NCBI RefSeq assembly: GCF_004000435.1
Contig: NZ_RBVZ01000007.1
Coordinates: forward strand, 1-64,000
Length of the DNA: 64,000 nucleotides
Reading direction: 5' to 3'
DNA from: Alexandriicola marinus
Lineage (GTDB): Bacteria; Pseudomonadota; Alphaproteobacteria; Rhodobacterales; Rhodobacteraceae
A program made the translations under genes and the position numbers. The notes beneath the pieces were generated by a model. It saw only the letters and a program-made list of their open reading frames with translations. It was not told the DNA's origin and ran no database searches. This document shows, piece by piece, positions 8,230 to 17,501 of the stretch. The first letter of the stretch is position 1. Every line of letters starts with the position of its first letter.

Positions 8230-8869
8230 CTGGATCATCTCCGAAGGGCTGACCGCGTACGAGACGGCGCTGGCCTTCATGGAAGACCGGGTTGCCGCGA
8301 TCCGGTCGGGTGACGCGGATGAATGCATCTGGCTGATCGAACACCCCCCGCTCTATACGGCGGGCACGTCTGCGAAACGCGAAGACCTTGTCGATCCCGA
8401 CCGGTTCCCCGTGTTCGAGGCGCGGCGCGGCGGGCAATATACCTATCACGGCCCGGGGCAGCGCGTGGCCTATGTCATGCTCGATGTCGACAAGCGCGGT
8501 CGCGACGTGCGCTGTTTCGTCCGAGACCTCGAGGCATGGGTCATTGCCTCGCTTGCCGAATTCAACATCACGGGCGAAATCCGCGACGGGCGCGTCGGCG
8601 TCTGGGTGTCCAGGCCCGACAAGCCCCCCCTGCCCGACGGAAGCCCGCGTGAGGACAAGATCGCGGCCATCGGCATCCGGTTGCGCAAATGGGTGAGCTT
8701 TCACGGCATCTCGATCAACGTGGAACCTGATCTGAGCCATTTCGACGGCATCGTGCCCTGTGGCATCACGGGCCATGGCGTCACCAGCCTCGTGGACCTC
8801 GGCCTGCCGGTGACGATGGACGATCTGGATATCGCCCTGCGCCGCAACTTCGCCAAGGTCTTCAGCTGA
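8222..8869 (+). CDS. lipB: Octanoyltransferase (lipoyl synthesis)
   Basis: Transfers the octanoyl group from octanoyl-ACP to lipoyl domains such as E2 subunits and the glycine-cleavage H protein, the first step of de novo protein lipoylation in the cytoplasm. The 215-residue protein has the family signature [13 protein letters not shown], the catalytic Lys146 in K-I-A-A-I-G-I-R and the catalytic Cys180 in I-V-P-C-G-I. Length is typical. The start overlaps the tail of the LytTR remnant by 8 bases. lipA is not in the window. Assignment is secure. Confidence 0.97.
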   Translation: MVDWIISEGLTAYETALAFMEDRVAAIRSGDADECIWLIEHPPLYTAGTSAKREDLVDPDRFPVFEARRGGQYTYHGPGQRVAYVMLDVDKRGRDVRCFVRDLEAWVIASLAEFNITGEIRDGRVGVWVSRPDKPPLPDGSPREDKIAAIGIRLRKWVSFHGISINVEPDLSHFDGIVPCGITGHGVTSLVDLGLPVTMDDLDIALRRNFAKVFS

Positions 8870-9006
8870 TCCGACCCGACCTCAGCGCCCCCGCGTTGCC
8901 GAGGCGCCATCAGAACCATGCCGGTTTCGTCCCGCGTCTGGCCGCGGTCCTGCTTTTGTCGATCACTCATTAAGGACATTCGAGCCTGCTCGTCCTGAGC
9001 GCCCTC

Positions 9007-9264
9007 ATGCTGGACGCGGCTATTCTGATATTTTGCCCGGACCGCGAGTATCCGCCCGATCGGGTCAAGAGGATCATCGACACCGACCTGGCCATCTTCG
9101 ATCTGCCGCCACATGCGCACCGATTCGTGCTGGGCAAGAGGCTCGTGTGCGGGTTCACGCTCCATTACCTCGGCCTCTGGGCGCATCATGGCGGAACAGT
9201 CCTTGCCGGGCTTGTCCTGACCTCGGCGACCGCTGCCGTTCTGTGGTGGTTCGGACGTTCCTGA
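9007..9264 (+). CDS. Possible small membrane protein upstream of ctaD
   Basis: An 85-residue frame with GC-rich third codon positions like real genes here. It has a polar N-terminal part (Cys10-Pro-Asp, then a charged helix-like stretch) and one C-terminal hydrophobic segment (about 62-81) ending W-W-F-G-R-S. No family is recognised and no clear Shine-Dalgarno precedes the ATG. The minus-strand frame across the same DNA is longer but Arg/Gln-rich and not protein-like. It may be a genuine small membrane protein or chance. The rest of 8870-9516 shows nothing supportable. Confidence 0.35.
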   Translation: MLDAAILIFCPDREYPPDRVKRIIDTDLAIFDLPPHAHRFVLGKRLVCGFTLHYLGLWAHHGGTVLAGLVLTSATAAVLWWFGRS

Positions 9265-9516
9265 CGCGCAGACAAACAAACCGGGGCAAGAACCGGCCTG
9301 CACACGCCACCGCGGCCTTCCGGGCCGTTGCGGCAGCCCTGTCGATTCCGGGACGCGGTCCGCGGCAGCAACTTGTCCTGACTGCGCCAATTTTACCCAT
9401 CGGCAAGGCCGTTTAGATTATTGCGACCGGGACGGCTTGTCTCTAGAACCGGGATTAATCGGCGGCGGGACTCGGTTCCGACCGTCTGACGCTGTAGCCA
9501 ATTCGAGGAGAGCCAC

Positions 9517-11190
9517 ATGGCAGACGCCGCCATTCATGGCCATGAACACGAAGACAATCGCGGGTTCTTTACCCGCTGGTTCATGTCCACCAACCACAAG
9601 GACATCGGGATCCTGTATCTCTTTGCCGCAGGTATCGCCGGTTTCATTTCCGTCGCCTTCACCGTCTATATGCGGATGGAGCTTATGGAGCCCGGCGTTC
9701 AGTACATGTGTCTCGAAGGGGCGCGCCTGACAGCCGCAGCCGTGGGCGAATGTACCCCGAACGGGCATCTTTGGAACGTCATGATCACTTATCATGGTGT
9801 TCTCATGATGTTTTTCGTTGTGATCCCCGCGCTGTTCGGCGGCTTTGGCAACTACCTGATGCCGCTTCAGATCGGTGCGCCGGACATGGCGTTCCCGCGG
9901 ATGAACAACCTCAGCTTCTGGATGTTCGTGGCGGGCACCTTGCTTGGTGTGGCCTCCATGCTGGCGCCGGGCGGCAACGGGCAGCTCGGCTCGGGCGTCG
10001 GCTGGGTTCTCTATCCGCCGCTGTCCACCTCCGAGGGTGGCATGTCGATGGACCTCGCCATCTTTGCCGTGCACCTTTCGGGGGCTTCGTCGATCCTTGG
10101 CGCGATCAACATCATCACCACCTTCCTGAACATGCGTGCCCCGGGCATGACCATGTTCAAGGTGCCGCTCTTCGCATGGTCGATCTTCATCACAGCGTGG
10201 ATGATCCTTCTCGCACTGCCGGTTCTGGCGGGCGCGATCACCATGCTGCTGACGGACCGTAACTTCGGGACGACCTTCTTCGATCCGGCAGGCGGTGGTG
10301 ACCCGGTTCTCTACCAGCACATCCTGTGGTTCTTCGGTCACCCTGAGGTCTACATCATCATCATCCCGGCCTTCGGCATCATCAGCCACGTGATCGCGAC
10401 CTTCTCGAAGAAGCCGATCTTCGGCTACGCACCGATGGTCTGGGCAATGATCGCGATCGGCGCACTCGGCTTCGTCGTCTGGGCGCACCACATGTACACC
10501 GTCGGCATGTCGCTGACCCAGCAGTCCTACTTCATGCTGGCCACGATGGTCATCGCGGTGCCCACGGGTGTGAAGATCTTCAGCTGGATCGCCACGATGT
10601 GGGGCGGCTCGGTCGAGTTCAAACCGCCGATGGTCTGGGCGTTCGGCTTCTTGTTCCTCTTCACCGTGGGCGGTGTTACGGGCATCGTGCTCAGCCAGGC
10701 CGGCGTCGACCGCGCCTATCACGACACCTACTATGTCGTGGCGCACTTCCACTACGTGATGAGCCTTGGCGCCGTGTTCGGCATCTTCGCGGGCATCTAC
10801 TTCTACATGCCCAAGTTCTCGGGCCGGATGTTCCCCGACTGGGTCGGCCACGTGCATTTCTGGATGATGTTCATCGGTGCGAACCTGACCTTCTTCCCGC
10901 AGCACTTCCTGGGCCGTCAGGGCATGCCGCGCCGCTACATCGACTATCCGGAGGCCTTCGCCACCTGGAACTATGTCAGCTCTATCGGCGCCTTCCTTGC
11001 CTTTGCATCGTTCCTGTTCTTCATCGTCATGCTCTTCAAGCTCCTGCTGAGCCCGAAGAACTGCACCGAAGAGAACCCCTGGAACGAATGGGCCGATACG
11101 CTGGAATGGACCCTGCCCTCGCCGCCGCCCGAGCACACGTTCGAGCAGCTGCCGAAGCAGTCCGACTGGGACAAGGGACACGCGCATTAG
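9517..11190 (+). CDS. ctaD: Cytochrome c oxidase subunit I (aa3 type)
   Basis: Catalytic subunit of the respiratory haem-copper oxidase in the inner membrane; reduces O2 to water and pumps protons. The 557 residues include about twelve TM helices and all metal ligands: His93 (low-spin haem a), His275-Pro-Glu277-Val-Tyr279 (CuB His, K-pathway Glu region and cross-linked Tyr), His324-His325 (CuB) and His410/His412 (haems a3 and a). The N-terminal S-T-N-H-K-D-I-G motif is typical. GAGGAGA before the ATG is a strong ribosome-binding site. It stands alone, as is common in this family of bacteria where ctaC/ctaE lie elsewhere, and is closed by a strong terminator. Confidence 0.98.
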   Translation: MADAAIHGHEHEDNRGFFTRWFMSTNHKDIGILYLFAAGIAGFISVAFTVYMRMELMEPGVQYMCLEGARLTAAAVGECTPNGHLWNVMITYHGVLMMFFVVIPALFGGFGNYLMPLQIGAPDMAFPRMNNLSFWMFVAGTLLGVASMLAPGGNGQLGSGVGWVLYPPLSTSEGGMSMDLAIFAVHLSGASSILGAINIITTFLNMRAPGMTMFKVPLFAWSIFITAWMILLALPVLAGAITMLLTDRNFGTTFFDPAGGGDPVLYQHILWFFGHPEVYIIIIPAFGIISHVIATFSKKPIFGYAPMVWAMIAIGALGFVVWAHHMYTVGMSLTQQSYFMLATMVIAVPTGVKIFSWIATMWGGSVEFKPPMVWAFGFLFLFTVGGVTGIVLSQAGVDRAYHDTYYVVAHFHYVMSLGAVFGIFAGIYFYMPKFSGRMFPDWVGHVHFWMMFIGANLTFFPQHFLGRQGMPRRYIDYPEAFATWNYVSSIGAFLAFASFLFFIVMLFKLLLSPKNCTEENPWNEWADTLEWTLPSPPPEHTFEQLPKQSDWDKGHAH

Positions 11191-11217
11191 CAGCGCTGAC
11201 CTGACGACAACAACAAA

Positions 11218-11245
11218 GGCCCCGCCAGACCGGCGGGGCCTTTTT
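11218..11245 (+). terminator. Rho-independent terminator of ctaD
   Basis: A 9-bp perfect GC stem, GGCCCCGCC (11218-11226) with GGCGGGGCC (11232-11240), five-base loop, followed by TTTTT. It lies about 28 bases after the ctaD stop. Confidence 0.9.
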
Positions 11246-11266
11246 CATGCCGGCACTCGACCTGGC

Positions 11267-11545
11267 TCAGTTGTTGGCGGTCAGAGGGTCGATAAGCTCA
11301 GGCACCTCGGTGATGATCCCCACGGGAATGCCGCTCAGTTCGGAATGCTTTCGGATCGTATCCTCGCTGTCGGCAAGATAGACGCAGAAGGTCTTGTCGC
11401 CCGCGACGTAGGAATGCTGCCACTGGATATCCGATCCGATGCTGGCCAGGGCCTGGTTCGACGCGCGCGCCGCACCGCACAATTCAGTCTTTGAAAACTC
11501 GCCTATACCGGGAATGTCACGTTCGATCATGTAACGCTTGAGCAT
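11267..11545 (-). CDS. DUF4242 family protein
   Basis: A 92-residue soluble protein starting MLKRYMIERDIPGIG. It matches the DUF4242 pattern: an N-terminal Y-x-x-E-R-D-x-P-G strand, a helix with A-S-N-Q-A-L, then W-Q-H-S-Y-V, C-V-Y-L-A and a C-terminal E-V-P-E-L-I-D-P. A streptomycete relative (SCO4226) is reported to bind nickel; whether this one does is unknown. AAAGGAT precedes the ATG. It is divergent from a LysR regulator, with two perfect palindromes between them, so LysR control is plausible. No signal peptide. Confidence 0.8.
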   Translation of the reverse strand: MLKRYMIERDIPGIGEFSKTELCGAARASNQALASIGSDIQWQHSYVAGDKTFCVYLADSEDTIRKHSELSGIPVGIITEVPELIDPLTANN

Positions 11546-11584
11546 CGCTTGATCCTTTCTGAGGTTGATTGGTTTCAGACAGTC

Positions 11585-11598
11585 GGTGCCATGGCACC
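11585..11598. promoter_or_regulatory. Palindrome GGTGCCATGGCACC in LysR/DUF4242 divergent region
   Basis: A perfect 14-base palindrome in the shared promoter region. It is a candidate operator for the adjacent LysR protein or another dimeric regulator. Binding is inference. Confidence 0.4.
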
Positions 11599-11652
11599 CT
11601 CAGCATGCGCCCTCCCGCCCCAGATCCGAAATTCAATTTTCTATCGATCCCG

Positions 11653-11665
11653 AAAGGTAACCTTT
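11653..11665. promoter_or_regulatory. Palindrome AAAGGT-A-ACCTTT upstream of the LysR gene
   Basis: Perfect 6-bp arms around a central A, about 45 bases before the LysR start. The position fits an autoregulatory LysR site. Confidence 0.4.
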
Positions 11666-11711
11666 AGCCAAGCCGCTTGATTTTCTCCCCGATTCAGAAA
11701 AGCTTTATCAA

Positions 11712-12626
11712 ATGAGCGCGGTGTCCCACCTCAAATCCCTGCAGGCCGTGGAAATGGCTGTCCGGACCGGCTCCCTCAAGGATGCGGCCCAAGAGCTTGG
11801 CATCACACCCGCCGCCGTCGGCCAGCGCATCCGGGCGATCGAGGATTACCTCGGAACCGATCTTCTGATGCGCGGGCGTTCGGGCCTGAAACCCACCGTC
11901 GAATTGCTCCATGCGCTGGATGATCTGCGCACGGCCTTTGCCGCGCTGGAACGCGCAAGCGATGCACTCGACTTTCAGCGCACTCTGGAAATACACATCG
12001 TGGCCGATCCGGACTGGGCCGAATTGTGGCTCTTGCGCCGGCTCGACCGCTTTCGCGAGGCGCATCCCAACATCCTGTTCTGCGTGAACGGAACCGGCGA
12101 CGTGCCGCTGCGGCTCGGAAGCCCAGATATCCGTGTCCTGCGCGGCCCCGGCGAGGGCGAGCCTCTGTTCAACGAGGTGTTCCTTCCGGTGACCGGGCCC
12201 GACAACCCGCGACGGATCGCTGACTATGACAGTGTTCACGGGCTTGAGGGGCTGCCGCTGCTGCATATCAAGCCCCCGCCCGATGGCGCAGCCGCACCGG
12301 GCTGGCCGGACTGGTTCGCCACCTTCGGGCACCGCAAATCCGCGCCCGACCGCGGGTTTCACTACCAACATGCCCGCATCGCAATCGATGCCGCCCGCGA
12401 AAGCGTGGGTTTCCTGCTGGGCCCTCTCTCTCTTGTCCTTGATGGATTGCAGGATGGACAATTGCTTGCCCCCTTCCCTCTTGAGGAGCACCTCACGGCC
12501 GCAGATCCCTACCGGGTCGCGGTCCGCTCCGATGCGGCCAACCGACCACAGGTCCAGCGCTTCGTCGGGTGGTTGCAGGACGAAGCTGCACGCACACATT
12601 CGGCGATGGAGGCTTATCTGTCATGA
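11712..12626 (+). CDS. LysR family transcriptional regulator
   Basis: A 304-residue DNA-binding regulator. Residues 1-62 form the winged-helix domain: L-K-S-L-Q-A-V-E-M-A-V-R-T-G-S, then A-A-x-E-L-G-I-T-P-A-A-V-G-Q-R-I-R-A-I-E-D-Y-L-G-T-D-L. The remainder (about 90-300) is a substrate-binding-like effector domain related to the GcvA group, with A-R-E-S-V-G-F-L-L-G near residue 230. It is divergent from the DUF4242 gene, the classic arrangement for a LysR protein and its target. The ligand is unknown. Confidence 0.9.
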   Translation: MSAVSHLKSLQAVEMAVRTGSLKDAAQELGITPAAVGQRIRAIEDYLGTDLLMRGRSGLKPTVELLHALDDLRTAFAALERASDALDFQRTLEIHIVADPDWAELWLLRRLDRFREAHPNILFCVNGTGDVPLRLGSPDIRVLRGPGEGEPLFNEVFLPVTGPDNPRRIADYDSVHGLEGLPLLHIKPPPDGAAAPGWPDWFATFGHRKSAPDRGFHYQHARIAIDAARESVGFLLGPLSLVLDGLQDGQLLAPFPLEEHLTAADPYRVAVRSDAANRPQVQRFVGWLQDEAARTHSAMEAYLS

Positions 12627-12680
12627 CAGGGAACATTCGCCGCATGGAATGCCCCATGCCCGCCTGCTAGGTCAGCCCTC

Positions 12681-13172
12681 ATGCCATACCGCTGGATAGA
12701 ACCCGACGACGCGACCGCCCCGGCCGAGCTCCATCTCTGGCCGCACCGGTCGTTGACGGCACGCGGCTTCGTGTGGTTCTTCGGCTCGACCTTCGTTCTG
12801 GTGTCCCTGCCGCTTCTGGCGGTAGTCGGCTCCCCGATCCTTTGGGGGCTTCTGCCGTTCTTCGTCATCTGCCTTGGCGGCATGTGGCTGGCGATCCGCC
12901 GCAATGACCGAGACCGATCTGTCTTTGAACGCCTCTGCCTCGATGCGCATGAACTGCTCATCGAACGCCATGACCCCGGCCGCGACATCCGCCGCTGGTC
13001 GACCAATCCCTATTGGGTGCGCGTGCTGCGTTATCCCAGCGAAGGCCCGGTCGAACATTACCTGACGCTCAAGGGCGACGGGCGCGAGATCGAAATCGGC
13101 CGCTTTCTGAGCCCCGAGGAGCGGCAGGCGCTTGAAGGAGAATTGCGCCGGGCTCTCGACAATGTCCGCTGA
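12681..13172 (+). CDS. DUF2244 family membrane protein
   Basis: A 163-residue protein of the DUF2244 family, common near respiratory oxidase genes in alphaproteobacteria. It has a polar N-terminus with L-W-P-H-R-S-L, two adjacent TM helices (about 33-74), then a cytoplasmic domain with W-S-T-N-P-Y-W-V-R-V and a late E-I-G-R-F-L-S-P-E-E-R motif. Function is not established for the family. Its stop overlaps the start of the HD-domain gene, so they are translationally coupled. Confidence 0.85.
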   Translation: MPYRWIEPDDATAPAELHLWPHRSLTARGFVWFFGSTFVLVSLPLLAVVGSPILWGLLPFFVICLGGMWLAIRRNDRDRSVFERLCLDAHELLIERHDPGRDIRRWSTNPYWVRVLRYPSEGPVEHYLTLKGDGREIEIGRFLSPEERQALEGELRRALDNVR

Positions 13173-13821
13173 TCTCACCGAGGCCTTCGCCCCTAGGCAA
13201 GAGCTTGTCCGAACGCTTCTTCCCCATATCGACGCGTCCGACAGCGCGCATGACGCGGGCCATCTTGTCCGCGTTTGGCGCAATGTCTGCCGGATTGCCG
13301 CACAGGAAGGCGGCGACATGGATATCCTCGCCGCCGCGACACTGCTGCATGACGCGGTGCATGTCGCCAAGAACGATCCGCGCCGGCCCTTGGCGTCGCA
13401 GCTGTCGGCCGATCGGGCGCGGGACGTGCTGGCGCGTTTGGGGTGGGACGACGCGCAGGTCATGCAGGTCGCCCATGCCATTGCCGCGCACAGCTATTCT
13501 GCAGAGATCGCGCCGAATAGCCTTGAGGCACAGATATTGCAGGACGCCGACAGGCTCGATGCGATCGGCGCCGTGGGCATCGCCCGCTGCTTTGCCGTCT
13601 CGGGCAGCCTCGGCCGGGCCATCGCCCATCCGACCGACCCCGGCGCCGCAAAGCGCCGGCCCGACGACCTGCGCCACGCGCTCGATCACTTCGAGATCAA
13701 GCTCTTGCGGCTTGCCGACGGCTTTCAGACCGCAACCGGCCGGGCGCTGGCCGCCGAACGTCACGACAGGCTGGTGGCCTTCCGCGCGCATTTCCTGGAT
13801 GAGGCCGCACCCACGGTTTGA
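13162..13821 (+). CDS. HD-domain phosphohydrolase (YedJ-like)
   Basis: A 219-residue predicted metal-dependent phosphohydrolase. HD-superfamily ligands are visible: His in S-A-H-D-A-G-H-L, the H-D pair in L-L-H-D-A-V-H, and a late Asp in D-A-D-R-L-D-A-I-G. The substrate (probably a nucleotide-type phosphoester) is unknown. The ATG at 13162 overlaps the last codons of the DUF2244 gene; the longer frame starting at 13132 would run deep into it. Ends convergently close to yqeY. Confidence 0.85.
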   Translation: MSADLTEAFAPRQELVRTLLPHIDASDSAHDAGHLVRVWRNVCRIAAQEGGDMDILAAATLLHDAVHVAKNDPRRPLASQLSADRARDVLARLGWDDAQVMQVAHAIAAHSYSAEIAPNSLEAQILQDADRLDAIGAVGIARCFAVSGSLGRAIAHPTDPGAAKRRPDDLRHALDHFEIKLLRLADGFQTATGRALAAERHDRLVAFRAHFLDEAAPTV

Positions 13822-13840
13822 TCGGGCGGCCTGTCGCGGA

Positions 13841-14299
13841 TCAGCCCAGCCGATCCTTGACCATCGGGCCGACCTTGCCGAAATCCATCTGCCCCGTGTA
13901 GCGCGACTTCAGCGCACCCATCACCTTGCCCATGTCGCGAATGCTGTCGGCACCGACCTCGGCGATGGCGGCATCCACGGCCTTGCGGGCCTCCTCCTCG
14001 TCAAGCTGACGGGGCAGGAATTCCTCGATGATGCGAATTTCCGAGAGTTCCTTCTCGGCCAGTTCGAGCCGGCCGCCCTCTTCATAGGCGCGCGCGCTTT
14101 CCTGACGCTGCTTGACCATCTTGCCGAGGATCGACAGGACGACATCATCGCCGACACGACCGTCTTCGCCCTCACCCCGGGCGGCGATATCGCGATCCTT
14201 GATGGCGGCGTTGATCAATCTCAAGGTGGACAGACGCTCTGCCTCCTTGGCCTTCATCGCTTCCTTGAGGGCCGTAGCGACCCTGCTGCGCAAATCCAT
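13841..14299 (-). CDS. GatB/YqeY domain protein
   Basis: A 152-residue helical protein resembling the tail domain of the amidotransferase subunit GatB: N-terminal L-S-T-L-R-L-I-N-A-A-I-K-D-R-D, later E-E-F-L-P-R-Q-L, and a C-terminal G-K-V-M-G-A-L-K-S-R-Y. Stand-alone YqeY proteins may assist tRNA-linked amidation, but their role is unproven. GAGAGG precedes the ATG. A 566-residue frame running on upstream is antisense to carA and was not used. Divergent from carA, an order often conserved in alphaproteobacteria. Confidence 0.9.
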   Translation of the reverse strand: MDLRSRVATALKEAMKAKEAERLSTLRLINAAIKDRDIAARGEGEDGRVGDDVVLSILGKMVKQRQESARAYEEGGRLELAEKELSEIRIIEEFLPRQLDEEEARKAVDAAIAEVGADSIRDMGKVMGALKSRYTGQMDFGKVGPMVKDRLG

Positions 14300-14400
14300 T
14301 CCCAATCGCCTCTCATGTGGCACGACAAGCCCGCCTTCTAGCGCCCGCCGATACCGCTGACAACCGCTCCCGACAGGCGGGCTGGCGCCGTGTGGCCCCC

Positions 14401-14429
14401 TTGACCCGGCACCCACACCACCGTAGGAA
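14401..14429 (+). promoter_or_regulatory. Putative promoter of carA
   Basis: TTGACC (14401-14406), 17-base spacer, TAGGAA (14424-14429), 32 bases before the carA ATG. The -35 and spacing are good; the -10 is a partial match. Confidence 0.4.
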
Positions 14430-14461
14430 CCAGTCGGTTCAGGCTCCGGGGGCGCTCCATC

Positions 14462-15619
14462 ATGGCAAAATTCAAACCCGAAACCGCAACCGCCTGCCTT
14501 GCGCTGGCGGACGGGACGGTCTTCTACGGCAAGGGGTTCGGTGCAACCGGAACAACGACGGCAGAGCTGTGTTTCAACACCGCCATGACCGGTTACCAGG
14601 AAATCATGACAGACCCGTCCTATGCCGGGCAGGTCGTGACATTCACCTTCCCCCACATCGGCAACGTGGGCGTCAATCCCGATGACGATGAAACCGCCGA
14701 TCCCGTCGCCGAAGGCATGGTCGTCAAATGGGATCCGACAGAGCCGTCGAACTGGCGCTCGGTCGAGGATCTGCGCGACTGGCTCACCCGGACGGGGCGC
14801 ATCGCGATCGGCGGCGTCGATACCCGCCGCCTGACCCGCGCGATCCGCAAACAGGGCGCGCCGCATGTGGCGCTGGCCCATGACCCCGACGGCAATTTTG
14901 ACGTCGAGGCGCTTGTCGCCGCGGCCCGGGGCTTTTCCGGACTCGAAGGGCTCGACCTCGCCGCCAAGGTGACCTGCACGCAATCCTACCGCTGGGACGA
15001 GATGCGTTGGGCCTGGCCCGACGGGTTCCGCCGGCAGACCGAGGCGCGCCACAAGGTCGTGGCCATCGACTATGGCGCAAAACGCAACATCCTGCGTTGC
15101 CTTGCATCTGCGGGTTGCGACGTGACTGTCCTGCCCGCCGGCACCACGACCGACGAAGTCCTCTCCCACAATCCTGACGGGCTTTTCCTGTCGAACGGCC
15201 CGGGCGATCCTGCTGCGACCGGCGATTACGCCGTGCCGATGATCCGGGGCGTGCTGGACCGGTCGGACATTCCGGTCTTCGGCATCTGCCTTGGCCACCA
15301 GATGCTGGCGCTGGCCCTGGGCGCGCGGACGATCAAGATGAACCACGGGCACCATGGCGCGAACCATCCGGTCAAGGATCTGGAAACCGGCAAGGTCGAG
15401 ATCACCTCGATGAACCATGGCTTTACCGTTGACAGCCAGAGCCTGCCGAAGGGCGTTAAGGAAACTCACGTCAGCCTGTTCGACGGATCGAACTGCGGTA
15501 TCCGCATGGCCGATCGCCCGGTGTTTTCGGTGCAATATCACCCCGAGGCAAGCCCGGGACCGCAGGACAGCTACTACCTGTTCGAACGGTTCGCCGCCGC
15601 CATGGATGCGGTGGCCTGA
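14462..15619 (+). CDS. carA: Carbamoyl-phosphate synthase small (glutaminase) subunit
   Basis: Hydrolyses glutamine to supply ammonia to CarB, which makes carbamoyl phosphate for pyrimidine and arginine synthesis. The 385 residues comprise an N-terminal CPSase small-chain domain (about 8-150; F-N-T-A-M-T-G-Y-Q-E) and a class I glutamine amidotransferase domain with nucleophile Cys276 in G-I-C-L-G-H-Q and the His360/Glu362 pair in Q-Y-H-P-E-A. Length is normal. carB is not adjacent. The assignment is secure. Confidence 0.98.
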   Translation: MAKFKPETATACLALADGTVFYGKGFGATGTTTAELCFNTAMTGYQEIMTDPSYAGQVVTFTFPHIGNVGVNPDDDETADPVAEGMVVKWDPTEPSNWRSVEDLRDWLTRTGRIAIGGVDTRRLTRAIRKQGAPHVALAHDPDGNFDVEALVAAARGFSGLEGLDLAAKVTCTQSYRWDEMRWAWPDGFRRQTEARHKVVAIDYGAKRNILRCLASAGCDVTVLPAGTTTDEVLSHNPDGLFLSNGPGDPAATGDYAVPMIRGVLDRSDIPVFGICLGHQMLALALGARTIKMNHGHHGANHPVKDLETGKVEITSMNHGFTVDSQSLPKGVKETHVSLFDGSNCGIRMADRPVFSVQYHPEASPGPQDSYYLFERFAAAMDAVA

Positions 15620-15722
15620 CCGCTTCCTGCCGCCGGGCGACAGCGTGTTTTTTCTTACCTGATTAAGAGCCTGTTAACCTTGCGTGGGCCATCCCTTCCA
15701 TGACAGCTCATGGAGCGATGGG

Positions 15723-17501
15723 ATGAAACTGGCCCGGTTCAACGAGGCGACCGACGTCGTTCTGCGCAAGGTTGCCACTGGCGCACCGCGGGCACCTTAT
15801 GTACCCGCGCCCGGCGCCAAGGTGATGGCGCCCCGTCACGTTGATCCGATCGTCTCGCCACCGGACCCGCGCCTGATTGCTCGTCTCGGGGCGCCACGCG
15901 CCGCGCGGCTTGGACTTCTGCCCTGGCGGCGATGTGGGTCGGATTGCGTGGTTCTGGCCGAGGAGCCTGCGGTTTTCCTGCGCCACAAGGAGGAATTGTC
16001 CCGCGCACTTGGCCCCATCCGGCTGGCCCTGTGCGACAGGAGCGAGATCCGCGCCGCACTGACCCGCATCGCGGGTGCAGATCTGGTGAATCGTGCCGAA
16101 ACCCTTGTGCCCATTGGCGAAAGCTGTCGTGGCTGGCAGACCGGCTGGGCCCGCCTGTGGGTCGCGGGGCTGACCATTTGCCTCGCTCTCCTGATATCGG
16201 TCTCCGTTCTCGCGCCGGTCTTCGTGCTGCTGGGGCTGGCCATGGGAACGCTGCTTCTCAGCATGATGCTCAAGGCGGCGGCGTTGATCCTGTCGTTCCG
16301 CAAGGAACGTCACGTCCAGCCCTCCGTTGTGCCCGTGCGTTCTCCGGTCGTCTCCTTGCTGGTGCCGCTGTTCCGCGAGGCGCAGATCGCGGGGCATCTG
16401 CTCGACCGGCTCGGGCGGCTCGACTACCCCGAGGACCGGCTCGATATCTGCCTGATCCTCGAAACCGGCGACGAGGTGACCCGCGCCACCTTGGCGCGGA
16501 CGGACTTGCCGTCGAACATTCAGGTGATCAACGTCCCTCAGGGATCACTTCAGACCAAGCCGAGGGCGCTGAACTACGCGCTCGATTTCGCGCGCGGGTC
16601 GATCATCGGCATCTATGATGCCGAAGACGCGCCCGCAGCCGACCAGATCGCCCGGGTCGTGCAGCGCTTTGCCGAACGCGGCCCGCAGGTGGCCTGCCTT
16701 CAGGGTGTGCTCGATTTCTACAATACGGAAACGAACTGGGTCGCCCGCTGCTTCACCCTCGATTATGCGACCTGGTTCCGGGTGATCCTGCCGGGCCTGC
16801 AACGCATGGGGCTTGTGGTTCCGCTGGGCGGCACGACGCTTTTCCTGCGGCGCGAAGCGATCGAAACGGTTGGCGGGTGGGATGCCCATAACGTGACCGA
16901 AGACGCCGATCTTGGCGTCCGTCTGGCCCGCCATGGCTACCGGACCGAATTGATCGAAAGCACCACGATGGAAGAGGCCAATGCCCGCCCGTGGCCCTGG
17001 ATCCGGCAGCGATCACGCTGGCTCAAGGGCTATGCGATGACCTATGCCGTCCATATGAGCCGGCCGGCCCGTCTGTGGCGCGAACTGGGTCCGTGGCGGT
17101 TTGCCGGCGTCCAGATCCTGTTCCTCGGCACGCTCGTGCAACTCGCGACGGCGCCGGTCCTGTGGAGTTTCTGGCTCTATCCGCTGGGCCTGCCGCATCC
17201 CGTGGTAGAGGCGATGCCAGCCCTGCTTCTTGCGATCATGATCGGAGTGTTCGTTCTGTCCGAGGCACTTTCGCTGATCATCAGTTTCAGGGCATCGCGG
17301 CTTTCTGGGCGTCGCTGGCTCTGGCTCTGGGCACCGGCGCTTCTGATCTATTTCCCGCTGGCCACCATCGCGTTCTACAAGGCAGGCTGGGAACTGCTGA
17401 CGCGGCCCTTCTTCTGGGACAAGACGGATCATGGCGCCTTCGGCGGCGCAGATGTCCCGGGGGTTATTGCGCGGCCTCGACCTTTGCCGCATCAAGCCTG
17501 A
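15723..17501 (+). CDS. Membrane glycosyltransferase, family 2 (cellulose-synthase-like)
   Basis: A 592-residue inner-membrane processive-type glycosyltransferase. After a polar N-terminal region (1-135) there are two TM helices (about 140-190), a GT-A catalytic domain (about 205-450) and three or more C-terminal TM helices. Catalytic motifs are present: I-Y-D-A-E-D-A (sugar-nucleotide binding), T-E-D-A-D-L (acceptor base) and Q-R-S-R-W, the Q/RxxRW motif of processive enzymes. The product is likely a beta-linked polysaccharide but cannot be named. The ATG at 15723, with GGAG upstream, is preferred to 15684. Its end overlaps the convergent GntR gene by 38 bases. No PilZ domain. Confidence 0.88.
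   Translation: MKLARFNEATDVVLRKVATGAPRAPYVPAPGAKVMAPRHVDPIVSPPDPRLIARLGAPRAARLGLLPWRRCGSDCVVLAEEPAVFLRHKEELSRALGPIRLALCDRSEIRAALTRIAGADLVNRAETLVPIGESCRGWQTGWARLWVAGLTICLALLISVSVLAPVFVLLGLAMGTLLLSMMLKAAALILSFRKERHVQPSVVPVRSPVVSLLVPLFREAQIAGHLLDRLGRLDYPEDRLDICLILETGDEVTRATLARTDLPSNIQVINVPQGSLQTKPRALNYALDFARGSIIGIYDAEDAPAADQIARVVQRFAERGPQVACLQGVLDFYNTETNWVARCFTLDYATWFRVILPGLQRMGLVVPLGGTTLFLRREAIETVGGWDAHNVTEDADLGVRLARHGYRTELIESTTMEEANARPWPWIRQRSRWLKGYAMTYAVHMSRPARLWRELGPWRFAGVQILFLGTLVQLATAPVLWSFWLYPLGLPHPVVEAMPALLLAIMIGVFVLSEALSLIISFRASRLSGRRWLWLWAPALLIYFPLATIAFYKAGWELLTRPFFWDKTDHGAFGGADVPGVIARPRPLPHQA

Noticed and set aside
9418-11187. A 589-codon minus-strand frame opposite ctaD
   Set aside because: It is His/Glu/Arg-rich with no family, and lies exactly antisense to a fully conserved oxidase subunit gene; an artefact of GC-rich codon use.
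13841-15541. A 566-codon minus-strand frame covering yqeY and running antisense through carA
   Set aside because: Only the last 152 codons match a family (GatB/YqeY) and have a ribosome-binding site. The upstream part is the antisense shadow of carA, and the two genes are divergent.
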